Assembly: GCA_964019135.1 (NCBI GenBank)
Contig: CAXHSH010001412.1
Coordinates: 1-64,000, forward strand
Reading direction: 5' to 3'
DNA length: 64,000 nucleotides
From: Arenicola marina
Taxonomy: Eukaryota > Annelida > Polychaeta > Arenicolidae
This document shows, piece by piece, positions 50,801 through 63,863 of this stretch (positions within the stretch are counted from its first letter, which is position 1; the number at the start of each line of letters is the position of its first letter). The translations under genes and the position numbers were made by a program. The notes under the pieces were generated by a model, which had not been told where the DNA came from, did no database searches, and was given only the letters and a program-made list of their open reading frames with translations.

Positions 50801-52862
50801 AGAGACATCTAAAGTTCATTGTATGAATGCAGAGTTGCAGAGTAGAGCCAAAAGTGATTAAGAACCCGAAAAGCGATCAAGAATGGACAACTAGAGCGCC
50901 ATAGTTCACCCGTTTGGAGAGAAAGCTAGAGAGAACAAAAATGTTTTTTTTGACATTTTTTCGATGGAAACCAGGCGAAACAAATATAATGTTGCAAAAC
51001 TAATGTAACAGATTGCGGATACCGCCCTAGAAACACCCAACCAATGATTGCTCAGGTGTCAGTTACCTTCCAGATACAATCAAGAGTGACACGTAAGCTT
51101 CTGTCATATTAACAGAAGTGTCTAAAATTGCAATTATGCAAACATCTCATAACTGTGAAAACAATATCGGAGCAAAAAAAGTCAGGATATAAAGGGTTGC
51201 ATGATGTCTCCTAGCCGACAGAAGTTGTCAGAGACGGAGCCATCCACAAGAATCCCAAGATGAGGTAAGGTTAAAAGACAGGTGAGCTTGGATGGCAATG
51301 GCAGACAAATTTAATATGATTCTTCTGAATGGTCTTTGAATGACCATCGTGGCGAATAAATTACATCGTCGGAATGAGTCAATGTGGCAACGCATCAGCA
51401 TATATCGTTGAGGAGATTAAGACAAGCTACATTGGCATCAGAGCAAGTCTGATCAAGTTGTAATGGAAACGGGTAAGGAACTATCCACAGGAATTACAGT
51501 GAAAGACATTAATGGAAACTGTTCTTGGTGAAAACCGCGTAACGCCAGAAGCATACCAGAAATGGAAATAACCAGGACATTGAGACGACTTGTTCTCGCA
51601 TTATGCATCGGTGGATGACGGATAAGCAAGAATACGTATTTGAGACGAAGAATAGTTGCACATGACCGGGTTTAAAGAAGGATAAAAAGAATCTATGATT
51701 GGTGTCATGATACAAAATACATGAAATTTATCAAGGACAGAGATCAAGAGCATTTACACAAGAACGGTTTGATTGACGAATATGTGGAAAGACATAGGCG
51801 AGAGACGTCTAAAGTTCATTGTATGAATGCAGAGTTGCAGAGTAGAGCCAAAAGTGATTAAGAACCTGAAAAGCGGTCAAGAATGGACAACTAGAGCGCC
51901 ATCATTCACCCGTTTGGAGGGAAAGCTAGAGAGAACAAAAATGTTTTTTTTTGACATTTTTTCGATGGAAACCAGGCGAAACAAATATAATGTTGCAAAA
52001 CCAATGTAACAGATTGCGGATACCGCCCTGGAAACACCGAACCAATGATTGCTCAGGTGTCAGTTACCTTCCAGATGCAATCAAGAGTGACGCGTAAGCT
52101 TCTGTCATATTAACAGAAGTGTCCAAAATTGCAATTATGCAAACATCTCATAACTGTGAAAACAAGATCGGAGCAAAAAAAGGCAGGATATAAAGGGTTG
52201 CATGATGTCTCCTAGCAGACAGAAGTTGTCAGAAACGGAGCCATCCACAAGAATCCCAAGATGAGGTAAGGTTAAAAGACAGGTGAGCTTGGATGGCAAT
52301 GGCAGACAAATTTAATATGATTCTTCTGAATGGCCTTTGAATGACCATCGTGGCGAATAAATTACATCGTCGGAATGAGTCAATGTGGCAACGCATCAGC
52401 ATATATCGTTGAGGAGATTTAGGCAAGCTACATTGACATCAGAGCAAGTCTGATCAAGTTGTAATGGAAACGGGTAAGGAACTATCCACAGGAATTACAG
52501 TGAAAGACATTAATGGAAACTGTACTTGGTGAAAACCGCGTAACGCCAGAAGCATACCAGAAATGGAAATAACCAGGACATTAAGACGACTTGTTCTCGC
52601 ATTATGCATCGGTGGATGACGGATAAGCAAGAATACGTATGTGAGACGAAGAATAGTTGCACATGACCGGGTTTCGAGAAGGATAAAAAGAATCTATGAT
52701 TGGTGTCATGATACAAAATACATGAAATTTATCAAGGACAGAGATCAAGAGCATTTACACAAGAACGGTTTGATTGACGAATATGTGGAAAGACATAGGC
52801 GAGAGACATCTAAAGTTCATTGTATGAATGCAGAGTTGCAGAGTAGAGCCAAAAGTGATTAA
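47862..52862 (+). repeat. 5-monomer HOR, copy 2
   Basis: It is 5001 bp with the same marker series as copy 1. It shares GGATACGCAAG (48.62 and 53.63 kb) and GTGACAGACATT (49.50 and 54.50 kb) with copy 3 but not with copy 1. Copies 2 and 3 differ at only a handful of bases that I could find, such as CCAATCATTG at about 50041. Confidence 0.9.
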
Positions 52863-55800
52863 GAACCCGAAAAGCGATCAAGAATGGACAACTAGAGCGC
52901 CATAGTTCACCCGTTTGGAGAGAAAGCTAGAGAGAACAAAAATGTTTTTTTTGACATTTTTTCGATGGAAACCAGGCGAAACAAATATAATGTTGCAAAA
53001 CTAATGTAACAGATTGCGGATACCGCCCTAGAAACACCCAACCAATGATTGCTCAGGTGTCAGTTACCTTCCAGATACAATCAAGAGTGACACGTAAGCT
53101 TCTGTCATATTAACAGAAGTGTCCAAAATTGCAATTATGCAAACATCTCATAACTGTGAAAACAATATCGGAGCAAAAAAAGTCAGGATATAAAGGGTTG
53201 CATGATGTCTCCTAGCCGACAGAAGTTGTCAGAGACGGAGCCATCCACAAGAATCCCAAGATGAGGTAAGGTTAAAAGACAGGTGAGCTTGGATGGCAAT
53301 GGCAGACAAATTTAATATGATTCTTCTGAATGGTCTTTGAATGACCATCGTGGCGAATAAATTACATCGTCGGAATGAGTCAATGTGGCAACGCATCAGC
53401 ATATATCGTTGAGGAGATTAAGACAAGCTACATTAGCATCAGAGCAAGTCTGATCAAGTTGTAATGGAAACGGGTAATGAACTATCCACAGGAATTACAG
53501 TGAAAGACATTAATGGAAACTGTTCTTGGTGAAAACCGCGTAACGCCAGAAGCATACCAGAAATGGAAATAACCAGGACATTGAGACGACTTGTTCTCGC
53601 ATTATGCATCGGTGGATGACGGATACGCAAGAATACGTATTTGAGACGAAGAATAGTTGCACATGACCGGGTTTAAAGAAGGATAAAAAGAATCTATGCT
53701 TGGTGTCATGATACAAAATACATGAAATTTATCAAGGACAGAGATCAAGAGCATTTACACAAGAACGGTTTGATTGACGAATATGTGGAAAGACATAGGC
53801 GAGAGACGTCTAAAGTTCATTGTATGAATGCAGAGTTGCAGAGTAGAGCCAAAAGTGATTAAGAACCTGAAAAGCGGTCAAGAATGGACAACTAGAGCGC
53901 CATCATTCACCCGTTTGGAGAGAAAGCTAGAGAGAACAAAAATGTTTTTTTTGACATTTTTTCGATGGAAACCAGGCGAAACAAATATAATGTTGCAAAA
54001 CCAATGTAACAGATTGCGGATACCGCCCTGGAAACACCGAACCAATGATTGCTCAGGTGTCAGTTACCTTCCAGATGCAATCAAGAGTGACGCGTAAGCT
54101 TCTGTCATATTAACAGAAGTGTCCAAAATTGCAATTATGCAAACATCTCATAACTGTGAAAACAAGATCGGAGCAAAAAAAGGCAGGATATAAAGGGTTG
54201 CATGATGTCTCCTAGCAGACAGAAGTTGTCAGAAACGGAGCCATCCACAAGAATCCCAAGATGAGGTAAGGTTAAAAGACAGGTGAGCTTGGATGGCAAT
54301 GGCAGACAAATTTAATATGATTCTTCTGAATGGTCTTTGAATGACCATCGTGGCGAATAAATTACATCGTCGGAATGAGTCAATGTGGCAACGCATCAGC
54401 ATATATCGTTGAGGAGATTAAGACAAGCTACATTGACATCAGAGCAAGTCTGATCAAGTTGTAATGGAAACGGGTAAGGAACTATCCACAGGAATTACAG
54501 TGACAGACATTAATGGAAACTGTACTTGGTGAAAACCGCGTAACGCCAGAAGCATACCAGAAATGGAAATAACCAGGACATTAAGACGACTTGTTCTCGC
54601 ATTATGCATCGGTGGATGACGGATAAGCAAGAATACGTATTTGAGACGAAGAATAGTTGCACATGACCGGGTTTAAAGAAGGATAAAAAGAATCTATGAT
54701 TGGTGTCATGATACAAAATACATGAAATTTATCAAGGACAGAGATCAAGAGCATTTACACAAGAACGGTTTGATTGACGAATATGTGGAAAGACATAGGC
54801 GAGAGACGTCTAAAGTTCATTGTATGAATGCAGAGTTGCAGAGTAGAGCCAAAAGTGATTAAGAACCCGAAAAGCGATCAAGAATGGACAACTAGAGCGA
54901 AATAGTTCACCCGTTTGGAGAGAAAGCTAGAGAGAACAAAAATGTTTTTTTTGACATTTTTTCGATGGAAACCAGGCGAAACAAATATAATGTTGCAAAA
55001 CTAATGTAACAGATGGCGGATACCGCCCTAGAAACACCCAACCAATGATTGCTCAGGTGTCAGTTACCTTCCAGATACAATCAAGAGTGACACGTAAGCT
55101 TCTGTCATGTTAACAGAAGTGTCCAAAATTGCAATTATGCAAACATCTCATAACTGTGAAAACAAGATCGGAGCAAAAAAAGGCAGGATATAAAGGGTTG
55201 CATGATGTCTCCTAGCAGACAGAAGTTGTCAGAAACGGAGCCATCCACAAGAATCCCAAGATGAGGTAAGGTTAAAAGACAGGTGAGCTTGGATGGCAAT
55301 GGCAGACAAATTTAATATGATTCTTCTGAATGGTCTTTGAATGACCATCGTGGCGAATAAATTACATCGTCGGAATGAGTCAATGTGGCAACGCATCAGC
55401 ATATATCGTTGAGGAGATTAAGACAAGCTACATTGACATCAGAGCAAGTCTGATCAAGTTGTAATGGAAACGGGTAAGGAACTATCCACAGGAATTACAG
55501 TGAAAGACATTAATGGAAACTGTACTTGGTGAAAACCGCGTAACGCCGGAAGCATACCAGAAATGGAAATAACCAGGACATTAAGACGACTTGTTCTCGC
55601 ATTATGCATCGGTGGATGACGGATAAGCAAGAATACGTATTTGAGACGAAGAATAGTTGCACATGACCGGGTTTAAAGAAGGATAAAAAGAATCTATGAT
55701 TGGTGTCATGATACAAAATACATGAAATTTATCAAGGACAGAGATCAAGAGCATTTACACAAGAACGGTTTGATTGACGAATATGTGGAAAGACATAGGC

Positions 55801-57863
55801 GAGAGACATCTAAAGTTCATTGTATGAATGCAGAGTTGCAGAGTAGAGCCAAAAGTGATTAAGAACCCGAAAAGCGATCAAGAATGGACAACTAGAGCGC
55901 CATAGTTCACCCGTTTGGAGAGAAAGCTAGAGAGAACAAAAATGTTTTTTTTGACATTTTTTCGATGGAAACCAGGCGAAACAAATATAATGTTGCGAAA
56001 CTAATGTAACAGATTGCGGATACCGCCCTAGAAACACCCAACCAATGATTGCTCAGGTGTCAGTTACCTTCCAGATACAATCAAGAGTGACACGTAAGCT
56101 TCTGTCATATTAACAGAAGTGTCTAAAATTGCAATTATGCAAACATCTCATAACTGTGAAAACAATATCGGAGCAAAAAAAGTCAGGATATAAAGGGTTG
56201 CATGATGTCTCCTAGCCGACAGAAGTTGTCAGAGACGGAGCCATCCACAAGAATCCCAAGATGAGGTAAGGTTAAAAGACAGGTGAGCTTGGATGGCAAT
56301 GGCAGACAAATTTAATATGATTCTTCTGAATGGTCTTTGAATGACCATCGTGGCGAATAAATTACATCGTCGGAATGAGTCAATGTGGCAACGCATCAGC
56401 ATATATCGTTGAGGAGATTAAGACAAGCTACATTGGCATCAGAGCAAGTCTGATCAAGTTGTAATGGAAACGGGTAAGGAACTATCCACAGGAATTACAG
56501 TGAAAGACATTAATGGAAACTGTTCTTGGTGAAAACCGCGTAACGCCAGAAGCATACCAGAAATGGAAATAACCAGGACATTGAGACGACTTGTTCTCGC
56601 ATTATGCATCGGTGGATGACGGATAAGCAAGAATACGTATTTGAGACGAAGAATAGTTGCACATGACCGGGTTTAAAGAAGGATAAAAAGAATCTATGAT
56701 TGGTGTCATGATACAAAATACATGAAATTTATCAAGGACAGAGATCAAGAGCATTTACACAAGAACGGTTTGATTGACGAATATGTGGAAAGACATAGGC
56801 GAGAGACGTCTAAAGTTCATTGTATGAATGCAGAGTTGCAGAGTAGAGCCAAAAGTGATTAAGAACCTGAAAAGCGGTCAAGAATGGACAACTAGAGCGC
56901 CATCATTCACCCGTTTGGAGGGAAAGCTAGAGAGAACAAAAATGTTTTTTTTTGACATTTTTTCGATGGAAACCAGGCGAGACAAATATAATGTTGCAAA
57001 ACCAATGTAACAGATTGCGGATACCGCCCTGGAAACACCGAACCAATGATTGCTCAGGTGTCAGTTACCTTCCAGATGCAATCAAGAGTGACGCGTAAGC
57101 TTCTGTCATATTAACAGAAGTGTCCAAAATTGCAATTATGCAAACATCTCATAACTGTGAAAACAAGATCGGAGCAAAAAAAGGCAGGATATAAAGGGTT
57201 GCATGATGTCTCCTAGCAGACAGAAGTTGTCAGAAACGGAGCCATCCACAAGAATCCCAAGATGAGGTAAGGTTAAAAGACAGGTGAGCTTGGATGGCAA
57301 TGGCAGACAAATTTAATATGATTCTTCTGAATGGCCTTTGAATGACCATCGTGGCGAATAAATTACATCGTCGGAATGAGTCAATGTGGCAACGCATCAG
57401 CATATATCGTTGAGGAGATTAAGACAAGCTACATTGACATCAGAGCAAGTCTGATCAAGTTGTAATGGAAACGGGTAAGGAACTATCCACAGGAATTACA
57501 GTGAAAGACATTAATGGAAACTGTACTTGGTGAAAACCGCGTAACGCCAGAAGCATACCAGAAATGGAAATAACCAGGACATTAAGACGACTTGTTCTCG
57601 CATTATGCATCGGTGGATGACGGATAAGCAAGAATACGTATGTGAGACGAAGAATAGTTGCACATGACCGGGTTTCGAGAAGGATAAAAAGAATCTATGA
57701 TTGGTGTCATGATACAAAATACATGAAATTTATCAAGGACAGAGATCAAGAGCATTTACACAAGAACGGTTTGATTGACGAATATGTGGAAAGACATAGG
57801 CGAGAGACATCTAAAGTTCATTGTATGAATGCAGAGTTGCAGAGTAGAGCCAAAAGTGATTAA
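52863..57863 (+). repeat. 5-monomer HOR, copy 3
   Basis: It is 5001 bp. Differences from copy 2 include TTGCGAAAC at about 55997, GGCGAGACAAA at about 56978 and GATTAAGACAAG in place of GATTTAGGCAAG at about 57419. It is the last full 5-mer; the pattern then shortens to 2-mers. Confidence 0.9.
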
Positions 57864-59864
57864 GAACCCGAAAAGCGATCAAGAATGGACAACTAGAGCG
57901 CCATAGTTCACCCGTTTGGAGAGAAAGCTAGAGAGAACAAAAATGTTTTTTTTGACATTTTTTCGATGGAAACCAGGCGAAACAAATATAATGTTGCAAA
58001 ACTAATGTAACAGATTGCGGATACCGCCCTAGAAACACCCAACCAATGATTGCTCAGGTGTCAGTTACCTTCCAGATACAATCAAGAGTGACACGTAAGC
58101 TTCTGTCATATTAACAGAAGTGTCCAAAATTGCAATTATGCAAACATCTCATAACTGTGAAAACAATATCGGAGCAAAAAAAGTCAGGATATAAAGGGTT
58201 GCATGATGTCTCCTAGCCGACAGAAGTTGTCAGAGACGGAGCCATCCACAAGAATCCCAAGATGAGGTAAGGTTAAAAGACAGGTGAGCTTGGATGGCAA
58301 TGGCAGACAAATTTAATATGATTCTTTTGAATGGTCTTTGAATGACCATCGTGGCGAATAAATTACATCGTCGGAATGAGTCAATGTGGCAACGCATCAG
58401 CATATATCGTTGAGGAGATTAAGACAAGCTACATTAGCATCAGAGCAAGTCTGATCAAGTTGTAATGGAAACGGGTAATGAACTATCCACAGGAATTACA
58501 GTGAAAGACATTAATGGAAACTGTTCTTGGTGAAAACCGCGTAACGCCAGAAGCATACCAGAAATGGAAATAACCAGGACATTGAGACGACTTGTTCTCG
58601 CATTATGCATCGGTGGATGACGGATAAGCAAGAATACGTATTTGAGACGAAGAATAGTTGCACATGACCGGGTTTAAAGAAGGATAAAAAGAATCTATGA
58701 TTGGTGTCATGATACAAAATACATGAAATTTATCAAGGACAGAGATCAAGAGCATTTACACAAGAACGGTTTGATTGACGAATATGTGGAAAGACATAGG
58801 CGAGAGACGTCTAAAGTTCATTGTATGAATGCAGAGTTGCAGAGTAGAGCCAAAAGTGATTAAGAACCTGAAAAGCGGTCAAGAATGGACAACTAGAGCG
58901 CCATCATTCACCCGTTTGGAGGGAAAGCTAGAGAGAACAAAAATGTTTTTTTTTGACATTTTTTCGATGGAAACCAGGCGAAACAAATATAATGTTGCAA
59001 AACCAATGTAACAGATTGCGGATACCGCCCTGGAAACACCGAACCAATGATTGCTCAGGTGTCAGTTACCTTCCAGATGCAATCAAGAGTGACGCGTAAG
59101 CTTCTGTCATATTAACAGAAGTGTCCAAAATTGCAATTATGCAAACATCTCATAACTGTGAAAACAAGATCGGAGCAAAAAAAGGCAGGATATAAAGGGT
59201 TGCATGATGTCTCCTAGCAGACAGAAGTTGTCAGAAACGGAGCCATCCACAAGAATCCCAAGATGAGGTAAGGTTAAAAGACAGGTGAGCTTGGATGGCA
59301 ATGGCAGACAAATTTAATATGATTCTTCTGAATGGCCTTTGAATGACCATCGTGGCGAATAAATTACATCGTCGGAATGAGTCAATGTGGCAACGCATCA
59401 GCATATATCGTTGAGGAGATTAAGACAAGCTACATTGACATCAGAGCAAGTCTGATCAAGTTGTAATGGAAACGGGTAAGGAACTATCCACAGGAATTAC
59501 AGTGAAAGACATTAATGGAAACTGTACTTGGTGAAAACCGCGTAACGCCAGAAGCATACCAGAAATGGAAATAACCAGGACATTAAGACGACTTGTTCTC
59601 GCATTATGCATCGGTGGATGACGGATAAGCAAGAATACGTATGTGAGACGAAGAATAGTTGCACATGACCGGGTTTCGAGAAGGATAAAAAGAATCTATG
59701 ATTGGTGTCATGATACAAAATACATGAAATTTATCAAGGACAGAGATCAAGAGCATTTACACAAGAACGGTTTGATTGACGAATATGTGGAAAGACATAG
59801 GCGAGAGACATCTAAAGTTCATTGTATGAATGCAGAGTTGCAGAGTAGAGCCAAAAGTGATTAA
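57864..59864 (+). repeat. 2-monomer unit 1 (B-A)
   Basis: The B monomer has the ATTAGCATC and GGTAATGAAC markers of the 5-mer's first unit. The A monomer has the GGAGGGAAAG, nine-T, TGGCCTTTG and TTTCGAG markers of its fifth unit. It therefore equals a 5-mer that lost its middle three monomers. Confidence 0.85.
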
Positions 59865-61864
59865 GAACCCGAAAAGCGATCAAGAATGGACAACTAGAGC
59901 GCCATAGTTCACCCGTTTGGAGAGAAAGCTAGAGAGAACAAAAATGTTTTTTTTGACATTTTTTCGATGGAAACCAGGCGAAACAAATATAATGTTGCAA
60001 AACTAATGTAACAGATTGCGGATACCGCCCTAGAAACACCCAACCAATGATTGCTCAGGTGTCAGTTACCTTCCAGATACAATCAAGAGTGACACGTAAG
60101 CTTCTGTCATATTAACAGAAGTGTCCAAAATTGCAATTATGCAAACATCTCATAACTGTGAAAACAATATCGGAGCAAAAAAAGTCAGGATATAAAGGGT
60201 TGCATGATGTCTCCTAGCCGACAGAAGTTGTCAGAGACGGAGCCATCCACAAGAATCCCAAGATGAGGTAAGGTTAAAAGACAGGTGAGCTTGGATGGCA
60301 ATGGCAGACAAATTTAATATGATTCTTCTGAATGGTCTTTGAATGACCATCGTGGCGAATAAATTACATCGTCGGAATGAGTCAATGTGGCAACGCATCA
60401 GCATATATCGTTGAGGAGATTAAGACAAGCTACATTAGCATCAGAGCAAGTCTGATCAAGTTGTAATGGAAACGGGTAATGAACTATCCACAGGAATTAC
60501 AGTGAAAGACATTAATGGAAACTGTTCTTGGTGAAAACCGCGTAACGCCAGAAGCATACCAGAAATGGAAATAACCAGGACATTGAGACGACTTGTTCTC
60601 GCATTATGCATCGGTGGATGACGGATAAGCAAGAATACGTATTTGAGACGAAGAATAGTTGCACATGACCGGGTTTAAAGAAGGATAAAAAGAATCTATG
60701 CTTGGTGTCATGATACAAAATACATGAAATTTATCAAGGACAGAGATCAAGAGCATTTACACAAGAACGGTTTGATTGACGAATATGTGGAAAGACATAG
60801 GCGAGAGACGTCTAAAGTTCATTGTATGAATGCAGAGTTGCAGAGTAGAGCCAAAAGTGATTAAGAACCTGAAAAGCGGTCAAGAATGGACAACTAGAGC
60901 GCCATCATTCACCCGTTTGGAGAGAAAGCTAGAGAGAACAAAAATGTTTTTTTTGACATTTTTTCGATGGAAACCAGGCGAAACAAATATAATGTTGCAA
61001 AACCAATGTAACAGATTACGGATACCGCCCTGGAAACACCGAACCAATGATTGCTCAGGTGTCAGTTACCTTCCAGATGCAATCAAGAGTGACGCGTAAG
61101 CTTCTGTCATATTAACAGAAGTGTCCAAAATTGCAATTATGCAAACATCTCATAACTGTGAAAACAAGATCGGAGCAAAAAAAGGCAGGATATAAAGGGT
61201 TGCATGATGTCTCCTAGCAGACAGAAGTTGTCAGAAACGGAGCCATCCACAAGAATCCCAAGATGAGGTAAGGTTAAAAGACAGGTGAGCTTGGATGGCA
61301 ATGGCAGACAAATTTAATATGATTCTTCTGAATGGTCTTTGAATGACCATCGTGGCGAATAAATTACATCGTCGGAATGAGTCAATGTGGCAACGCATCA
61401 GCATATATCGTTGAGGGGATTAAGACAAGCTACATTGACATCAGAGCAAGTCTGATCAAGTTGTAATGGAAACGGGTAAGGAACTATCCACAGGAATTAC
61501 AGTGAAAGACATTAATGGAAACTGTACTTGGTGAAAACCGCGTAACGCCAGAAGCATACCAGAAATGGAAATAACCAGGCCACTAAGACGACTTGTTCTC
61601 GCATTATGCATCGGTGGATGACGGATAAGCAAGAATACGTATTTGAGACGAAGAATAGTTGCACATGACCGGGTTTAAAGAAGGATAAAAAGAATCTATG
61701 ATTGGTGTCATGATACAAAATACATGAAATTTATCAAGGACAGAGATCAAGAGCATTTACACAAGAACGGTTTGATTGACGAATATGTGGAAAGACATAG
61801 GCGAGAGACGTCTAAAGTTCATTGTATGAATGCAGAGTTGCAGAGTAGAGCCAAAAGTGATTAA
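59865..61864 (+). repeat. 2-monomer unit 2 (B-A)
   Basis: The B monomer is again of the ATTAGCATC kind with ATGCTTGG. The A monomer differs from unit 1, with TTTAAAG in place of TTTCGAG, eight T's, GAGGGGATTAAG and CCAGGCCACTAAG. Confidence 0.82.
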
Positions 61865-63863
61865 GAACCTGAAAAGCGGTCAAGAATGGACAACTAGAGC
61901 GCCATCATTCACCCGTTTGGAGAGAAAGCTAGAGAGAACAAAAATGTTTTTTTTACATTTTTTCGATGGAAACCAGGCGAAACAAATATAATGTTGCAAA
62001 ACTAATGTAACAGATTGCGGATACCGCCCTAGAAACACCCAACCAATGATTGTTCAGGTGTCAGTTACCTTCCAGATACAATCAAGAGTGACACGTAAGC
62101 TTCTGTCATATTAACAGAAGTGTCTAAAATTGCAATTATGCAAACATCTCATAACTGTGAAAACAATATCGGAGCAAAAAAAGTCAGGATATAAAGGGTT
62201 GCATGATGTCTCCTAGCCGACAGAAGTTGTCAGAGACGGAGCCATCCACAAGAATCCCAAGATGAGGTAAGGTTAAAAGACAGGTGAGCTTGGATGGCAA
62301 TGGCAGACAAATTTAATATGATTCTTCTGAATGGTCTTTGAATGACCATCGTGGCGAATAAATTACATCGTCGGAATGAGTCAATGTGGCAACGCATCAG
62401 CATATATCGTTGAGGAGATTAAGACAAGCTACATTAGCATCAGAGCAAGTCTGATCAAGTTGTAATGGAAACGGGTAATGAACTATCCACAGGAATTACA
62501 GTGAAAGACATTAATGGAAACTGTTCTTGGTGAAAACCGCGTAACGCCAGAAGCATACCAGAAATGGAAATAACCAGGACATTGAGACGACTTGTTCTCG
62601 CATTATGCATCGGTGGATGACGGATAAGCAAGAATACGTATTTGAGACGAAGAATAGTTGCACATGACCGGGTTTAAAGAAGGATAAAAAGAATCTATGC
62701 TTGGTGTCATGATACAAAATACATGAAATTTATCAAGGACAGAGATCAAGAGCATTTACACAAGAACGGTTTGATTGACGAATATGTGGAAAGACATAGG
62801 CGAGAGACGTCTAAAGTTCATTGTATGAATGCAGAGTTGCAGAGTAGAGCCAAAAGTGATTAAGAACCTGAAAAGCGGTCAAGAATGGACAACTAGAGCG
62901 CCATCATTCACCCGTTTGGAGAGAAAGCTAGAGAGAACAAAAATGTTTTTTTTGACATTTTTTCGATGGAAACCAGGCGAAACAAATATAATGTTGCAAA
63001 ACCAATGTAACAGATTGCGGATACCGCCCTGGAAACACCGAACCAATGATTGCTCAGGTGTCAGTTACCTTCCAGATGCAATCAAGAGTGACGCGTAAGC
63101 TTCTGTCATATTAACAGAAGTGTCCAAAATTGCAATTATGCAAACATCTCATAACTGTGAAAACAAGATCGGAGCAAAAAAAGGCAGGATATAAAGGGTT
63201 GCATGATGTCTCCTAGCAGACAGAAGTTGTCAGAAACGGAGCCATCCACAAGAATCCCAAGATGAGGTAAGGTTAAAAGACAGGTGAGCTTGGATGGCAA
63301 TGGCAGACAAATTTAATATGATTCTTCTGAATGGTCTTTGAATGACCATCGTGGCGAATAAATTACATCGTCGGAATGAGTCAATGTGGCAACGCATCAG
63401 CATATATCGTTGAGGGGATTAAGACAAGCTACATTGACATCAGAGCAAGTCTGATCAAGTTGTAATGGAAACGGGTAAGGAACTATCCACAGGAATTACA
63501 GTGAAAGACATTAATGGAAACTGTACTTGGTGAAAACCGCGTAACGCCAGAAGCATACCAGAAATGGAAATAACGAGGACATTAAGACGACTTGTTCTCG
63601 CATTATGCATCGGTGGATGACGGATAAGCAAGAATACGTATTTGAGACGAAGAATAGTTGCACATGACCGGGTTTAAAGAAGGATAAAAAGAATATATGA
63701 TTGGTGTCATGATACAAAATACATGAAATTTATCAAGGACAGAGATCAAGAGCATTTACACAAGAACGGTTTGATTGACGAATATGTGGAAAGACATAGG
63801 CGAGAGACGTCTAAAGTTCATTGTATGAATGCAGAGTTGCAGAGTAGAGCCAAAAGTGATTAA
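61865..63863 (+). repeat. 2-monomer unit 3 (B-A)
   Basis: The B monomer starts A-like (GAACCTG, CATCATTC) and has GATTGTTCAGG and GTCTAAAATT, as in the monomer at 42862. The A monomer shares GAGGGGATTAAG with unit 2 and has AACGAGGACATT and GAATATATGATT of its own. Confidence 0.82.
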
